64,000 nt of DNA from Macrosoma leucophasiata (GCA_036365455.1 JAWQUS010000010.1:20880501-20944500); one strand, 5' to 3'; shown: positions 34,022-44,810, counted from the first letter of the stretch. Notes: generated by a model not told the origin, from the sequence alone. Translations and numbers: made by a program.

Positions 34022-34215
34022 AGTACTGTGGTGTTCCGGTGTGATGTTAATGTATGGCTCCGTAACTATCACAGAGACATAACAACTAAGGTCTCAGGGG
34101 TGGCAACGCATCTACATTATGACCTCTGGTCTTTGTGTGAGTGTCTATATTCTGCAGTTATCACTTAACATCAATGCGATTTGCATGCCTGTTTGCCACG
34201 TTCATTACATTATAT
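34022..34215 (+). mobile_element. Family A element, old subfamily, 5'-truncated
   Basis: GTGTTCCGGTGTGATGTTAA, ACAACTAAGGTCTCAGGGG, TGCATGCCTGTTTGCCACG; the A-tail has decayed. Confidence 0.7.
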
Positions 34216-34709
34216 AGATGTCGTGATTATTATTTCTCAACAAATATTTAAATAAACATACTTAAATTAAAATATTAATTCAATAAACTCTTAATTCCTA
34301 ACATTGATCGGACATTTTTCGACCAAAAAATAGTAGGTATTAACAAACCGATTTATACAAAACTGTAAAATATACGGAAAGTATAGAACTCGCGCCCCTT
34401 TTGTGAGTCGATAGTCGTGAGAGGGAGAAGGCAATATCGATCTGGCCCCTTCGCACTACAGAGGATGACACTTCCGAGAATCGTCTGAGCTTTCAAGTGG
34501 GTACGTATTTGAAATACCCCACACACTATACCGTTACTATACTACAACTCACGTTAGTGTTTTTTTTTGACCCAACTCTTTCCATTTTGTTGCTATCCCC
34601 CTTTTAATCTTTGCGAAAAACAGCGACAATAGTTTTGTCGCGTCTTTGAAACTGAATCTTATAATGCAGTGTTTGTAAATGAATGTTAAAAAATGTAGAC
34701 TGAGGAGAT

Positions 34710-35002
34710 AAACGTAACTTCACGCCTGTAACCCCGAAGGGGTAGACAGAGGTAAATGCATGCATTCAAGCATACATGCAAACACCCACGATTCGCCGGT
34801 TACATTTTGGCCCATGTAACAGGTGGCGAGCTCGTTGCCATCTCCGAGGTACTGGGAAACTTCCAGAAAATGGAAAAATCCCAATAGAACCAGAGATAAA
34901 GGATTTTTAAAACAATATCTCTGATAAGTCCCCGACCCGGGAATCGAACCCAGGACCTCCAGCGTAGTAAAAGTGGCCTGCTACCACTAGCCTACTGAGG
35001 AG
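34710..35002 (-). mobile_element. Family B SINE with small internal deletion
   Basis: CACGCCTGTAACCCCGAAGG at the 3' end and CTACCACTAGCCTACTGAGG at the 5' end. The GGGCACATTACCAAACTCCG block is missing between CATCTCCG and AGGTACTGGG. Confidence 0.85.
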
Positions 35003-35029
35003 ATATTTTTTAATTTTATTTTGACCGCG

Positions 35030-35520
35030 AACGTAACGCAACATAAATCTACACGAAATACATTTGCTTTTCCTCGTTCACAGTTCAAAAATCATGATAG
35101 CGCAAGTAAAAATGAAAATGACGGTTTCGGTGAACTAACAGTGCACCCACCCCCTTTCAAATGTCGACGAACGGGGAGGCGTCGTGCGACGTTGCCAAAA
35201 CGGAAAGTGAAATTTCGTCACACTCTCCCTCTCATTCACACACACCAATACACCCACGTCTGTTCACTGGGAGTAACGGTCGCTGGTGTGTGTGTATAAT
35301 TCGGCAGACGCGTCACATTGGTGTGCGTTTGTTTTGATGAATACTTGTGTCTGTGTGCAACGAATTTGTAAGAGCACTGCATTATACCTATGTTTCGGTT
35401 CGTTTCCGTGTTCGATCGACTTACGTAGACGCCGACTTTGCGTGGAACAATTAAAGTTATCGGACGAATGGAACGGAAAATTCTGGAATTTTTTTTTTTT
35501 GTTGTGACTCGACGCTAGCA
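35030..35520. promoter_or_regulatory. CpG-dense unique island 1
   Basis: 35140-35470 is rich in CG dinucleotides (GTCGACGAACGGGG, GCGTCGTGCGACGTTGCC, TTCGATCGACTTACG) with a CTCTCCCTCTC tract and no repeat similarity. Both strands are open for 73-92 codons, but no domain is recognised. A candidate donor TTT|GTAAGA lies near 35369. Plausible promoter or enhancer of an internal Tet transcript. Confidence 0.3.
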
Positions 35521-36135
35521 ATCTCTTAATTGCTTAGTTCTTCGGGAGGATATTTTAGATGAATTGGTGGTCCTTTCTTGTGAATCACTTTGTGGTTATT
35601 GCTCACTGAATGTGAATTATTATTTTTGGGACCATCGTAGGTATACCTATTAAACTTGTGAAAATACACTATTATACCTATATGTAACAGAAAAGGTTTC
35701 AATACGTTCATTGTTCAATTAAAGTGCTAGAATTTATTTACAGAATTCATAAAGCTACAATTATTTCATACATTTAGCTTAAAGGTAAATTTAAAAATGG
35801 CGTCTGATTCTTCTGGATTGTTTTAGTACCTATAGGTACCTACTTATTTAGTAGGTAGGACCTTTATGTAATAAAACTTAAGTAGGTATTCATTGATAAA
35901 AAGTAGCTGAGTAGGTATTTCAAATACTTAGATAATTTGAATCCTTGAGATATTTTTACAAAATACTTGCACACCAGCAGGTATTAGGTAGGTACTAGTA
36001 GAAAATAAATATAAAAAAATCTTACTAAGTAAATGAAGAAGCTAAAATAGCAAACCTTAACGCCAACACACCATTGAATATTCCACTACACTCCATCCAA
36101 AAATAATTGTTAGAATGATAGACATGATAGTGAAA
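35521..36135. other. AT-rich intron between two islands
   Basis: Many TAGGTA/TACCTA strings near 35830-36000; nothing else recognised. Confidence 0.45.
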
Positions 36136-36139
36136 TAAA

Positions 36140-36410
36140 GTTGTTAACCTTCGTACTGATTGCGTTCGAGGGCTCAGGGCTCGAGGCGCGAAAATCCGAT
36201 AACTTTCGTGACCTCCCCCCTCCGGACCCCGCACCCGCGCACCCCTCCTGCCTTTAATGGCATAAAAAATCAATTTCCCGCCCAAATTACGCCGACTCGA
36301 CAAATTGCGCGCGTCTAGTCTATAATCGAGTGTTTTCGGTTCACCGTTTACACTTTCTTGGAAATATGTTCGCCTAATAAGAGCCTTAGTCACTTGGGAG
36401 GGTTTTTCTC
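36140..36410. promoter_or_regulatory. CpG-dense unique island 2
   Basis: GGGCTCGAGGCGCGAAAATC, CCGCACCCGCGCACCCC and AATTGCGCGCGTC lie within 200 bp. The minus strand is open for 122 codons (36025-36393), rich in Arg and Gly because of the base composition, with no family resemblance. Confidence 0.3.
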
Positions 36411-36469
36411 AAAGGTCAACGTCTCAATGCCACATATAAATGTGCATCGAGACATCGTTCGCTTCTATT

Positions 36470-36829
36470 TATATAAATCACTATTCGAATAACATTTTTA
36501 CAGTATTTATAGGTACCTTGGTCCTTCGTATTATGCACGCGCTATATTTTAAAAGGGCAACACAAAATCGATCCAAAATTCACTCTCAATTCGTACTGGG
36601 AATGTCCGCGTTGTAAACACAGCCGAATTTACCCACACAAGCACGCCGTCTGTCCGTGTGACCTTGGCGCGAGGGTGAAAGTCCCTCCCCGCGCCCCCCG
36701 CACGTGTCTTCCGCGTCTATTTCCAGCCTATATTGTAATGCAGTCCACCTATTGTTTTTTAGTCCAGTTCTGGTTTGCCAGTAATTAAAAATAAATGTAA
36801 AACAGACCTTTTGTTTTCGTTTACCTCGC
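36470..36829 (+). promoter_or_regulatory. Candidate core promoter and first exon inside the Tet intron
   Basis: TATATAAA at 36470-36477 is followed by an initiator-like ACAGTA whose A (36502) lies 32 bp after the first T, the normal TATA-to-start spacing. The downstream 300 bp are CpG-rich (36590-36720, CCCCGCGCCCCCCGCACGTG) and run to a donor-like C|GTAAGA at 36830. This would give a noncoding first exon on the Tet strand. It is prediction from motif spacing alone. Confidence 0.3.
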
Positions 36830-36835
36830 GTAAGA

Positions 36836-37480
36836 CGGTCAAGTTGTTGCCGAAATTAAAAAAGAAAGAATTACTGTGGCAACTATTATGTCTCATTCGT
36901 ATTTATTAAACGAATAATAATATTTTATGAAACGAATTATTTATTTTTCAGCGCTTAGGAACAATCTTTCACAAAATAGATAAACCTATTTCACAAGTCC
37001 GGAGCAACTTGTCCTTTGTGTAGGCTTCTGAACAGTTGAAATTTGTACGTTCTTTTCTTTTGTATTCAAATGTTATTTTACTCAAGAAAGATATTCAAAA
37101 TTCGAATGTTACACGAAAAGCTTTCAGGTTCAGTGTCTCTGAACTTTACAAGCCACGCCCCGTAAATATAGCCTTCGGTATTGAGTGTCAACGTACCGTA
37201 CGTCATTGGCGGCAGAATGATATATCTTTAACGATAACTGTTATTTTGCAATAAATATACGAATATTGCAGTTTACATTAAAAAACATAGATTTGCGATA
37301 CTTCTTATGGTCATAAAGTTTACTTAGGTACTAGTAAAAGATAAATTTGGAGCTACTTTACTGTAATTGATCCTCACGCACAAGACCGAAGGAAAAACGT
37401 ACGACAAACTGATCTGTTTCATGCTGAATAAGATAAAAAAAAAGAAAATGTCAAACATTCGGATACACGTACTGGCAAAA
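36836..37480. other. AT-rich intron, nothing recognised
   Basis: No supported feature. Confidence 0.45.
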
Positions 37481-37489
37481 GTGACCTTG

Positions 37490-37640
37490 TACCCCAATAG
37501 ATAACCAAGGCATTAATCTCGATAGCATGGGTTCCGGCAGACGATTGCCAGACAGTGAACCCTCGGAAGGGACCACAGATCCGGAAATTCATAAGCCCGT
37601 CGGGACGGGGATCGGCTTCCCTACACAATTTCAAGTAACA
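37490..37640. other. GC-richer segment open on both strands
   Basis: On the plus strand it reads TKALISIAWVPADDCQTVN..KGPQIRKFISPSGR, on the minus strand CREADPRPDGLMNFRICGPF. Composition is coding-like and resembles a retroelement remnant, but I cannot name the family. Confidence 0.3.
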
Positions 37641-37696
37641 AAAAAACAATGTTTTCCATAACTGAAATTTAAGATATATAAAAAAAAAGGAAATAT

Positions 37697-37981
37697 TTAC
37701 TGGTGGTAGAGCTCCAGTGACGGAGCTCGCGGGCGTAGGCCCCACCGCATTTCCTAATGTACTTGCCGCTATATGGTAATTTTCAGCACTATCGTGTTCC
37801 GGTCAGGTGGTAATGAACGGCTCTGTAATTTCTGGCACACAGGCATAACACCTTAGGCCTCAGGAGTGGTAACGCATCTGCATTTTGACCTCTGGTCATT
37901 ATGTGGATGTCTATAGGCTGCAGTCATCACTTAACATCAATGTGAACTGCATGCATGTTGCCACTTTTATTACAAAAAAAA
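37697..37981 (+). mobile_element. Family A element, full length
   Basis: TTACTGGTGGTAGAGCTCC through GCATGTTGCCACTTTTATTA and an A-run; one of the best preserved copies. Confidence 0.85.
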
Positions 37982-38184
37982 GTGAACGTAAATTCAACGT
38001 GTAAAGCCGGCACATCCTGTAAGTGCGTCTTAAAATTTAGGTTTGCACAAGTAAAACGTTAGTGTGTAACTACAATTTTTGCGCAAATCCGTACAACAAA
38101 CGTCATTGTTGGCTTAGGCAAGCCTAAAATTGCGTAAGGCCGTCTTTACACTTTTTACTTTTGACTCACAAATTTTATTCATAA

Positions 38185-38494
38185 ACGTAAATTCACGCCT
38201 GTAATCCCCGAAGGGGTAGGCAGAGGTAAATGCATGCATTCAATCATACATGCAAACACCCACGACTCGCCGGTTACGTTTTGGCCCATGTAACAGGAGG
38301 CGAACCTGTTGCCATCTCCGGGCACATTACCAAACTCCGGGGTACTGGGAAACTTCCTGAAAATGGAAAAATCCCAATAGAAGCTGAGATAAAGGATTTT
38401 TAACCGTTATCTCTGATAGTCCCCGACCGGGAATCGAACTCAGGACCTCCAGCGTAATAGTAGTGGCCTGCTACCACTACGCTACTGAGGCAGT
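38185..38494 (-). mobile_element. Family B SINE, full length
   Basis: CACGCCTGTAATCCCCGAAG to CTACCACTACGCTACTGAGG. Minus-strand B box intact (GGTTCGATTCC appears as GAATCGAACTC, one change). Confidence 0.9.
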
Positions 38495-38573
38495 TTCATT
38501 CATAAACGTGTTTATTTAAAATGTTTCTAATCTCTGTTACGTCTTAATCTATTTAACGCAATTCATAATTCAA

Positions 38574-38808
38574 TTGTGGATGGCTGCAGAGGCCCAGGAA
38601 AACCAAGACTGACCTACCATGACCAAATAGGTCAAGTTCTGTCTGATAGTGGGGTCAAAAGTCTTAGGAATCGGCGTGCATGTATGAAGAAAATGATGAA
38701 GATGACGAGGCACGAGCGGTATGTCAGGACCGGAATATCTGGCGCTCTACACTCTCTACGCCTACCCTGTTAGGGACCTGGCGTGAAGATACATACATAC
38801 ATACAATT
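38574..38808 (+). mobile_element. LINE ORF2 C-terminus with (CATA)n tail
   Basis: Reads MDGCRGPGKPRLTYHDQIG, then VKSLRNRRACMKKMMK, then after a frameshift DDEARAVCQDRNIWRSTL, the usual C-terminal end of an animal non-LTR element. It ends with ATACATACATACATAC at 38790-38806. Confidence 0.65.
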
Positions 38809-38811
38809 TAA

Positions 38812-38942
38812 TAATAACTTTCACAGAGACATAACAACTAAGGTCTCAGGAGTGGCAACGCATCTACATTTTGACCTCTGGTCTTTGTGTGGGTGTCTAT
38901 AGTCTGTAGTCATCACTGCATACTTGTTTGCCAACTTCAATA
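38812..38942 (+). mobile_element. Family A fragment, old subfamily
   Basis: ATAACTTTCACAGAGACATA, AAGGTCTCAGGAGTGGCAAC and CATACTTGTTTGCCAACTT, with an internal deletion of the AACATCAATGTGAA block. Confidence 0.7.
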
Positions 38943-38989
38943 GCAGATGCAAAACGCAGGGCATTAGAAATTAATATAGCAAAAATAAT

Positions 38990-39140
38990 ATAATCGATCC
39001 AAATCGTCAAACAGTGTAGAAAGGTGCGAGGGCAGTCTACGGGATCGTCTGGGGCCCGAGATTAGTCCCATAACGCGGGATCACTCGCATAATCCCGGGT
39101 CCGGGGTCAGGTTCAAGATTATCTTTCACGGGCCGTTAAC
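38990..39140. other. GC-rich unique segment
   Basis: GATCGTCTGGGGCCCGAG, CATAACGCGGGATCACTCG and AATCCCGGGTCCGGGGTC form several overlapping partial palindromes. No coding frame or known repeat. Confidence 0.35.
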
Positions 39141-39207
39141 TCTGTTTGTTGTTGTCGCGTCTGCTAAGTTTTAACTAATTACATTGAATGTTCATTCATA
39201 TAATTCA

Positions 39208-39392
39208 CTAGCGGCCCGCCCCGGCTTCGCCCGCGCTGCTCTGCTCCTATTAGTCATAGCGTAATGTAAGCTATCCTATCTCTCAAGTTGGATCGAACTG
39301 CACATGGTGTGCGAATTTTGTTATAATCGGTTAAGTGGTTTCGGAGTCCATTGAGGACAAACATTGTGACACGAGATTTATATATATTAAGA
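39208..39392 (-). mobile_element. Mini-Helitron
   Basis: On the minus strand TCTTAATATATATAAATCTC ... ACAATGTTTGTCC ... GGCGAAGCCGGGGCGGGCC and CTAG, followed by T. The 5' TC directly abuts the CTAG end of another element at 39393-39396. Confidence 0.7.
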
Positions 39393-39520
39393 CTAGCCGT
39401 GTCCCGTTTCAAAACGTTTTGAAATTTTGCTCGTGACGTCGACAAACCACATATTCCAGGGATAAAAGCGTTTAAAGGTACAAATTCATAAACCCGGATT
39501 GAAATCCCTGGCTTTTATGT
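39393..39520 (-). mobile_element. Possible second Helitron, head to tail
   Basis: CTAGCCGTGTCCCGTTTC looks like a reversed Helitron 3' end, followed by AAAACGTTTTGAAATTTT and a TCCAGGGATAAAAGCG / ATCCCTGGCTTTTATG inverted pair. The far end is not defined. Confidence 0.35.
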
Positions 39521-40613
39521 ACTACGAGTATCAAGGAACTGAGTGATTTTAGATAATCAGAGATTTCTCTCGTTGTAATTCTCTATCTGTCCATGCGGTT
39601 GTTTATACAAAGTATTCAATGAATAGCGAACACGGGCCGGATTGGAATGCGAATTGTATGCTTGTGTGCTACTTTTATGAAGAATTGTATCTCTATTAAA
39701 CAGCACAGCACGTTTCTATACCTAATTGAGACCGATCCCGACCCGTGGTACTACTGCGATGTCCAACTGCTTGTACTACGGAGAAGTAAAGTTACCCATA
39801 GTTCAACTCGTTGTTCTATGGGGAAATGGTTCAACTCGAGTGAGTAGTTCTTTCCTTGGTCCAACTAGTTGTACTATTCAAAATGTTTTTTTTTTTTTAT
39901 TTATTTAGAATTGTTACATAACAACATATGAATAAAAGTATATGGATACCAAAAAACCCTATAGTATATATAAATATAATCATAGATTACATTCTAAGGC
40001 AAATGCAATCTTGTAATATTCAAATCATAATGCAGTAAACTTTATTTTCTAAGTGATTTAATACCTCTCCCAACAGATAGGGTAATAGGACAAATCCACG
40101 TCGCCCCGGGTGACACCGCTCCGCTCCGCTGCTAGCAAATGTAGCCTGCCCTTCCCTTGTCTGTTTACCTATTGAATGACGTTGAGTCTGACATTTCTAC
40201 ATATTCTTTTTTTTTTGTAAATCACCGGTAATCTAGAGAGATTACAGGAAACCTATTAGAAGTCTATGGTGTTTATGATAACATTCATTAAAAGGGTATT
40301 TTTTTTTTTTAATCATTGAAATGAAAAGTATGAACATAAAAATTATATAAATTTAATTGTTTCTATACGTTCTCGAATTGCATGAATCCGGGATTGGTTT
40401 TACGACTGCGACTTCACTGACCTACAGGGGTCGAAGGGATGTGTTGATATCGTCTAGACGAGGGTAGAATGTTAAATTTCACGTATTAACATACGATGGG
40501 CTTTTTGGAGTTTTAATGTTTCTAGTAACGTTCATGAGTAATAAACATTTTATTGGTAGATCTTCAATGATGATATACAGACACCGCAACATTAACTACT
40601 TCTGCGTACACCG
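39521..40613. other. Mostly AT-rich intron
   Basis: 39725-39860 has a repeated theme of GGTACTACTGC, TTGTACTACGG, GTTGTTCTATGG and TTGTACTATTC (short degenerate repeats of about 40 bp). Otherwise nothing recognised. Confidence 0.4.
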
Positions 40614-40707
40614 TTTTTTTATGTGGTGACTGCATACCCAGCTCTCGCTTTCATATGCCTCTGTGACAGTTATTACGAGCCCCAACAGACCTAACCAGAA
40701 CATAGGA
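40614..40707 (-). mobile_element. Family A fragment, minus orientation
   Basis: CATATGCCTCTGTGACAGTT, ATTACGAGCCC and CTAACCAGAACATAG correspond to the old-subfamily middle part reversed; it abuts a plus-strand fragment. Confidence 0.5.
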
Positions 40708-40712
40708 TTATC

Positions 40713-40832
40713 TGGACTATTGGTAGAACCCCAGTATAGCAGCTCAAGGGCGTAGGCACCACCGCATTACCTCATCTGTCTGCCGCCTATTGGTAGTGTT
40801 CAGCGCTATCTTGTTCCGGTTAATCGGTTATG
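40713..40832 (+). mobile_element. Family A fragment, 5' half
   Basis: GACTATTGGTAGAACCCCAG, CACCACCGCATTACCTCAT, CTGCCGCCTATTGGTAGTG; no 3' half. Confidence 0.65.
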
Positions 40833-40852
40833 TAGAAATAAAATTTACTGGT

Positions 40853-41024
40853 TTTACTGGTGGAAGTGGTCCGTCACTGGAGGCATAACACCTTAGGCCT
40901 CAGGAGTGGTAACGCATCTGCATTTTGACCTTGGTCTTTGTGTAAGTGTCTATAGGCTGCAGTCATCACTTAACATCAATGTGAACTGCAAGCTTGTTTG
41001 CCACTTCCATAAATAAAAAAAAAA
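40853..41024 (+). mobile_element. Family A element with large internal deletion
   Basis: Begins TTACTGGTGGAAGTGGTCC, jumps after about 30 bp to GGAGGCATAACACCTTAGG, and ends GTTTGCCACTTCCATAAAT and an A-run. The deletion removes about 135 bp. Confidence 0.75.
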
Positions 41025-41767
41025 TATATAAGTTTGTTTCAACAACAATGTACCTATATAATATTTAATTTGATATAACTATTGAATTATATTGCATTTA
41101 ATCATAGAAGAAATCCATTCAGAAATTGATCAGAAATCTTCAACACACGCTTCCCCGACTTATTTATTAATCCGACCTTCAGGGCCCAGGAACATTTTCG
41201 TAAACATAAAGAGGTCGTAAGGAAAACTGCTGGGTCCGTGCGACCCCAAATAAAACGGTCACAAAAATACCCCGAGCGGACCTCGTGGGAGAGGTCAGTG
41301 TCGGCCTTGAACTTGCGGCTGATGATATGGCATCCGAAGGGTTAAAGCCTTGATAAACAACCTTTTTTCGTCTTGACCCACTTTTTATTTATATATTTTG
41401 CCTTTTGCAGCATACCAGCCAGACAATCTGTTTAGTTAACAGTTAATTTGAACTGGTTAACCCTAATCACTTTCATGTTCACCAGTATACACTAATTTTG
41501 TGAATTCAAAGATGGCCGGTGATCTGATGGCAAATTCCCACATTGTCTTTGTCAGTTTTGCATAATAACCTTAATTTTATAGTTCCATTCTGAAAAACAT
41601 TGTAAATACTGTTGTGTACAACGGATGTATGAGTCATTGAAAGTTGGGATGGGACAAACTGATTCATCCGCCAATCGGCGCGAGCTTTTCACGCGAATTC
41701 CAAATTTAAATGTGATTGACGTTTCTTTGTGCGATTACAACCTTTTTATTTTATTTTTTTACGTTCG
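41025..41767. other. Intron with a GC-richer middle
   Basis: 41150-41350 (CGTGCGACCCCAAATAAAAC, GAGCGGACCTCGTGGGAGAG) is unlike its surroundings but has no recognisable function. Confidence 0.4.
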
Positions 41768-42037
41768 GACGGTGGCAAACAATCATGCAGCTCACATTGA
41801 TGTTAAGTGATGACTGCAGCCTATATACGTCTACACAAAAACCAGAGGTCAAAATGCAGATGCGTTGCCAACCCTGAGACCTAAGTTGTTTTGTCTCTGT
41901 GATAGTTACTCCAGGGCCATACATTACCATCTAACCGGAACAAGATAATGCTGAACACTACCATTTGGCGGCAGATAGAGGTAATGCGGTGATGCCTACG
42001 CCCGCGAGCTTCGTCACTAGAGCTCTACCGACAGTAA
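41768..42037 (-). mobile_element. Family A element, old subfamily, near full length
   Basis: GGTGGCAAACAATCATGCAG to GTCACTAGAGCTCTACCGAC on the minus strand. Confidence 0.8.
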
Positions 42038-42198
42038 AGCTTTTTGGGATAAGTATAGGTATTCATTTCTAGCACAAAATCTTAGGACTCAGTCTATTTA
42101 TTACAGGGTGTAATCGTTAAGTGTGTACAGGCGATTATTTCATTACTATTACAGACATAAAAAACTTTAAGTTATTATCCATTTAAATATATATATAC

Positions 42199-42232
42199 CT
42201 ATTATCTATATATACCTATATATAGATAATAG
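42199..42232. repeat. Perfect 16-bp palindrome arms, 2-nt spacer
   Basis: CTATTATCTATATATA, CC, then its exact complement. All AT-rich; a cruciform-prone site next to a (TA)n run. Confidence 0.85.
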
Positions 42233-42408
42233 ATCTACTACCTATTTGTTTAAAGACTTCACTTACCTACCTTGTTTGTCGCTTCCTTAGCATAAAAAAC
42301 AATGTTGCCAGTGGAAAAAAATGTGTTTACCATTCAAGTACGGTACGTAATGTGCGTCAGGAGCGCGGCATCATGTCGTATCCGCCACTTGTCTCGGCGG
42401 AAGGCGGT

Positions 42409-42919
42409 TCAATTTGTCGAATTAAGCGCATTTGCTCGGTGCACAGATTCACCCGTGAGTGGATTATGAAGGATGTCAATGATTTTCGCGCTTTGTTCCC
42501 GGTGTAATTGGCTCGGGATAGATTCGTGGATAGTAACGAACGATGTCATTGGTAGATCTCGATACACAGATCCATCTGTTACTGGATTAATGATTTTCGC
42601 GCTTTGTTCGCAGTGTAATTGGCTCGGGATAGATTCGCGGATAGTAACGAACGATGTCTTTGGTAGATCTCGATACACAGATTCACCCGTGAGTGATTTA
42701 TGGAGGATGTCGATGATTTTAGCGCTCTGGTTCCGGTGCAATATGCTCGGGATAGATTCGTGGATAATAACGAACGATGTCATTGGTAGATCTCGATACA
42801 CAGATTCACCCGTGAGTGGATTATGAACGATGTCAATGATTTTGACTCTAGGTTCGCGGTGTAATTGGCTCGGGACAGATTTGTAAATAGTAACCGAATA
42901 GAATAGTAACGAACGATGT
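42409..42919 (-). repeat. 123-bp tandem repeat encoding a 41-residue periodic peptide
   Basis: The landmark CACAGATTCACCCGTGAGTG and its variants recur at 42442, 42565, 42676 and 42799 (spacings 123, 111, 123). Every spacing is a multiple of three, so the minus strand stays open over 42409-42880 with units such as SVYRDLPMTSFVTIHESIPS then QLHREQSAKIIDILHNPLTG. A fifth, 5'-most unit (to 42919) is broken by a 16-bp duplication. I do not recognise the peptide. It may be a fragment of a repeat-protein gene or a minisatellite that happens to keep frame. Confidence 0.7.
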
Positions 42920-43139
42920 CACTGGTAGATTTCAATGTCGGAGCTCGACGGTGTAGGCATCACCGCAAAACCATACTGTCATGTTCCTGTAAGGTAGTAG
43001 GTACTACATAGCCCCATAATAAATAAAATAAAGTAACTATAATAGAGGCGAAACATCTTTAGCCTCTAGGGTGCCAGCGCATCTACATATTGACCTCCGG
43101 TTTTTTATGTAGAGTCGTTAGTCGTATGCCACATTCGTT
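42920..43139 (+). mobile_element. Family A element, very diverged
   Basis: ACTGGTAGATTTCAATGTCG, GGTGTAGGCATCACCGC, GCGCATCTACATATTGACC. Its 5' edge merges with the tandem repeat, whose TTGGTAGATCTC looks similar. Confidence 0.55.
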
Positions 43140-44272
43140 AAATGAAGCAATATATAAATAATATTAGGCGTGTACTTCCAATTTACTCGCTAGTGATGTA
43201 TTTTTCACAAATAATTATACATTTATTAATAACGAGTTTGTCATGAGTAACACAACAAAATGCTTTATGCCAAAAGCTTCCGCCACTCCCCACCAGAGGC
43301 AGCACCGTCAGAAGCAACTACAATGCGTGTCGTCAGCGCCATGATTGCGCTGAATTGAGCTTCCGCCGACGACAGGATAAAAAGCCCGTGTCCTCGGCGT
43401 TAAACAATAGCCAATCTGCCCGGTTAACAGCTCTGTCCCAGTCAATATAATTGACTGATCGCTCTGTCTCACTCGCACGATTTAATGTTGCCAGTTCAGA
43501 AAAATGTGCCGGTGTTGTTGTTAGCCGTAAAACATATTTGAGACAAGGATTTCATTTTTACAATCAAAATGGTCTAAGAGCTGGATTTTTAAACAGAATT
43601 TGGATTTTTCATTATCAATAAGAGTTATTTTATTGCTAATAAGAAGCTTTGTTTACAAGCCGATAATTTTAGATGATTCACGTTTATTCATAGGGAAATA
43701 ATTGTACTACTTATAATTGAGTTCTATAAATGTTTTTTCCTTGAAACTTTGTAATTTAAAACACAAAATAAGAAAAAAGCCTAGGCACGTTATTTAATTT
43801 TATAAACCTAGTAGGTAACTTTGTCATGAAAATGAGCAACATAATCTCAAAACTTTTACAACAATTTAAAATATTCACCGCTATCATTTACATTGGAATT
43901 TCAATAATTTATTGAAAAAGTCTCATAGAAATTGATCGGTTCTATAAATCTATTACGTGTGTAACCCCTTAACCTGCTTTATAGAGAAACCATTCTGCAT
44001 GTTGCATGTTAAACGTGTGTTTTGGCCTGCAGATGTCCAAGGCACGAGCCACTGTGGATTGACAAATTCATTTAATGTAATTAGTGTAATCTGTTTATTG
44101 GTAATTTATATTGCATAGTCACGTAACTGCTCACTTTTACCTGGTTGTATTTTTTTTTTGAATGCAAAAATGTCGAACATCATTTTATGTTTCGTTTTGA
44201 TCTACGAATAAGTAATTCTATAGAAGTGTAATCAAACACAAAAAGTGGCCATACAATTTTGACAATTAATAA
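43140..44272. other. Intron with a GC-rich patch
   Basis: 43265-43490 contains CTTCCGCCACTCCCCACC, GATAAAAAGCCCGTGTCC (TATA-like) and ATAGCCAATCTGCC (CCAAT-like). It might be regulatory. The remainder is AT-rich and unrecognised. Confidence 0.35.
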
Positions 44273-44583
44273 AAACGTAACATCACGCCTGTAATCTCCG
44301 AAGGGGTAGGCAGAGGTAAATGCATGCATTCAATCATACATGCAAACACCCACGACTCGCCGGTTACATTTTGGCCCATGTAACAGGTGGCGAACCTGTT
44401 GCCATCTCCGGGCACATTACCAAACTCCGGGGTACTGGGAAACTTCCAGAAAATGGAAAAATCCCAATAGAAGCAGAGATAAAGGATTTTAAACCGTTAT
44501 CTCTGATAGTCGACCCGGGAATCGAACCCAGGACCTCCAGCGTGATAGTAGTGGCCTGCTACCACTACGCTACTGAGGCAGTT
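44273..44583 (-). mobile_element. Family B SINE, full length
   Basis: CACGCCTGTAATCTCCGAAG through CGGGAATCGAACCCAGGACC (B box region) to CTACCACTACGCTACTGAGG. Confidence 0.9.
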
Positions 44584-44585
44584 AC

Positions 44586-44680
44586 TTCAAGCATACCTCA
44601 GGCTTGTACTGATTTTTGCGAGTTATTCATTTATTTATCTGAAAGTTGCAGTACTCTTAAAAACACCCATGAATCCACAA
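44586..44680 (+). repeat. 95-bp segment duplicated at 45924
   Basis: TTCAAGCATACCTCAGG.TTG through TTGCAGTACTCTTAAAAACA and CCCATGAATCCA is almost identical at 45924-46017, 1.34 kb away. Confidence 0.85.
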
Positions 44681-44810
44681 TTAATAACATAAATTAATCC
44701 ACAATTAATAACATAAATGAATCCACAATTAATAACATAAATGAATCCACAATTAATAACATAAATGAATCCACAATTAATAACATAAATGAATCCACAA
44801 TTAATAACAT
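44669..44810 (+). repeat. 24-bp minisatellite, about six copies
   Basis: Unit ATGAATCCACAATTAATAAC plus ATAA, 5.9 copies, nearly identical. The period is eight codons, which explains the periodic INCGFIYV peptide on the minus strand; no gene is implied. Confidence 0.95.

Noticed and set aside
36025..36393. A 122-codon minus-strand ORF as a gene
   Set aside because: No recognisable domain or splice signals; openness is explained by the CpG-rich island.
42199..42919. CRISPR-like spaced repeats
   Set aside because: Units are contiguous 123-bp repeats, with no short repeat plus unique spacers, in a eukaryotic intron.
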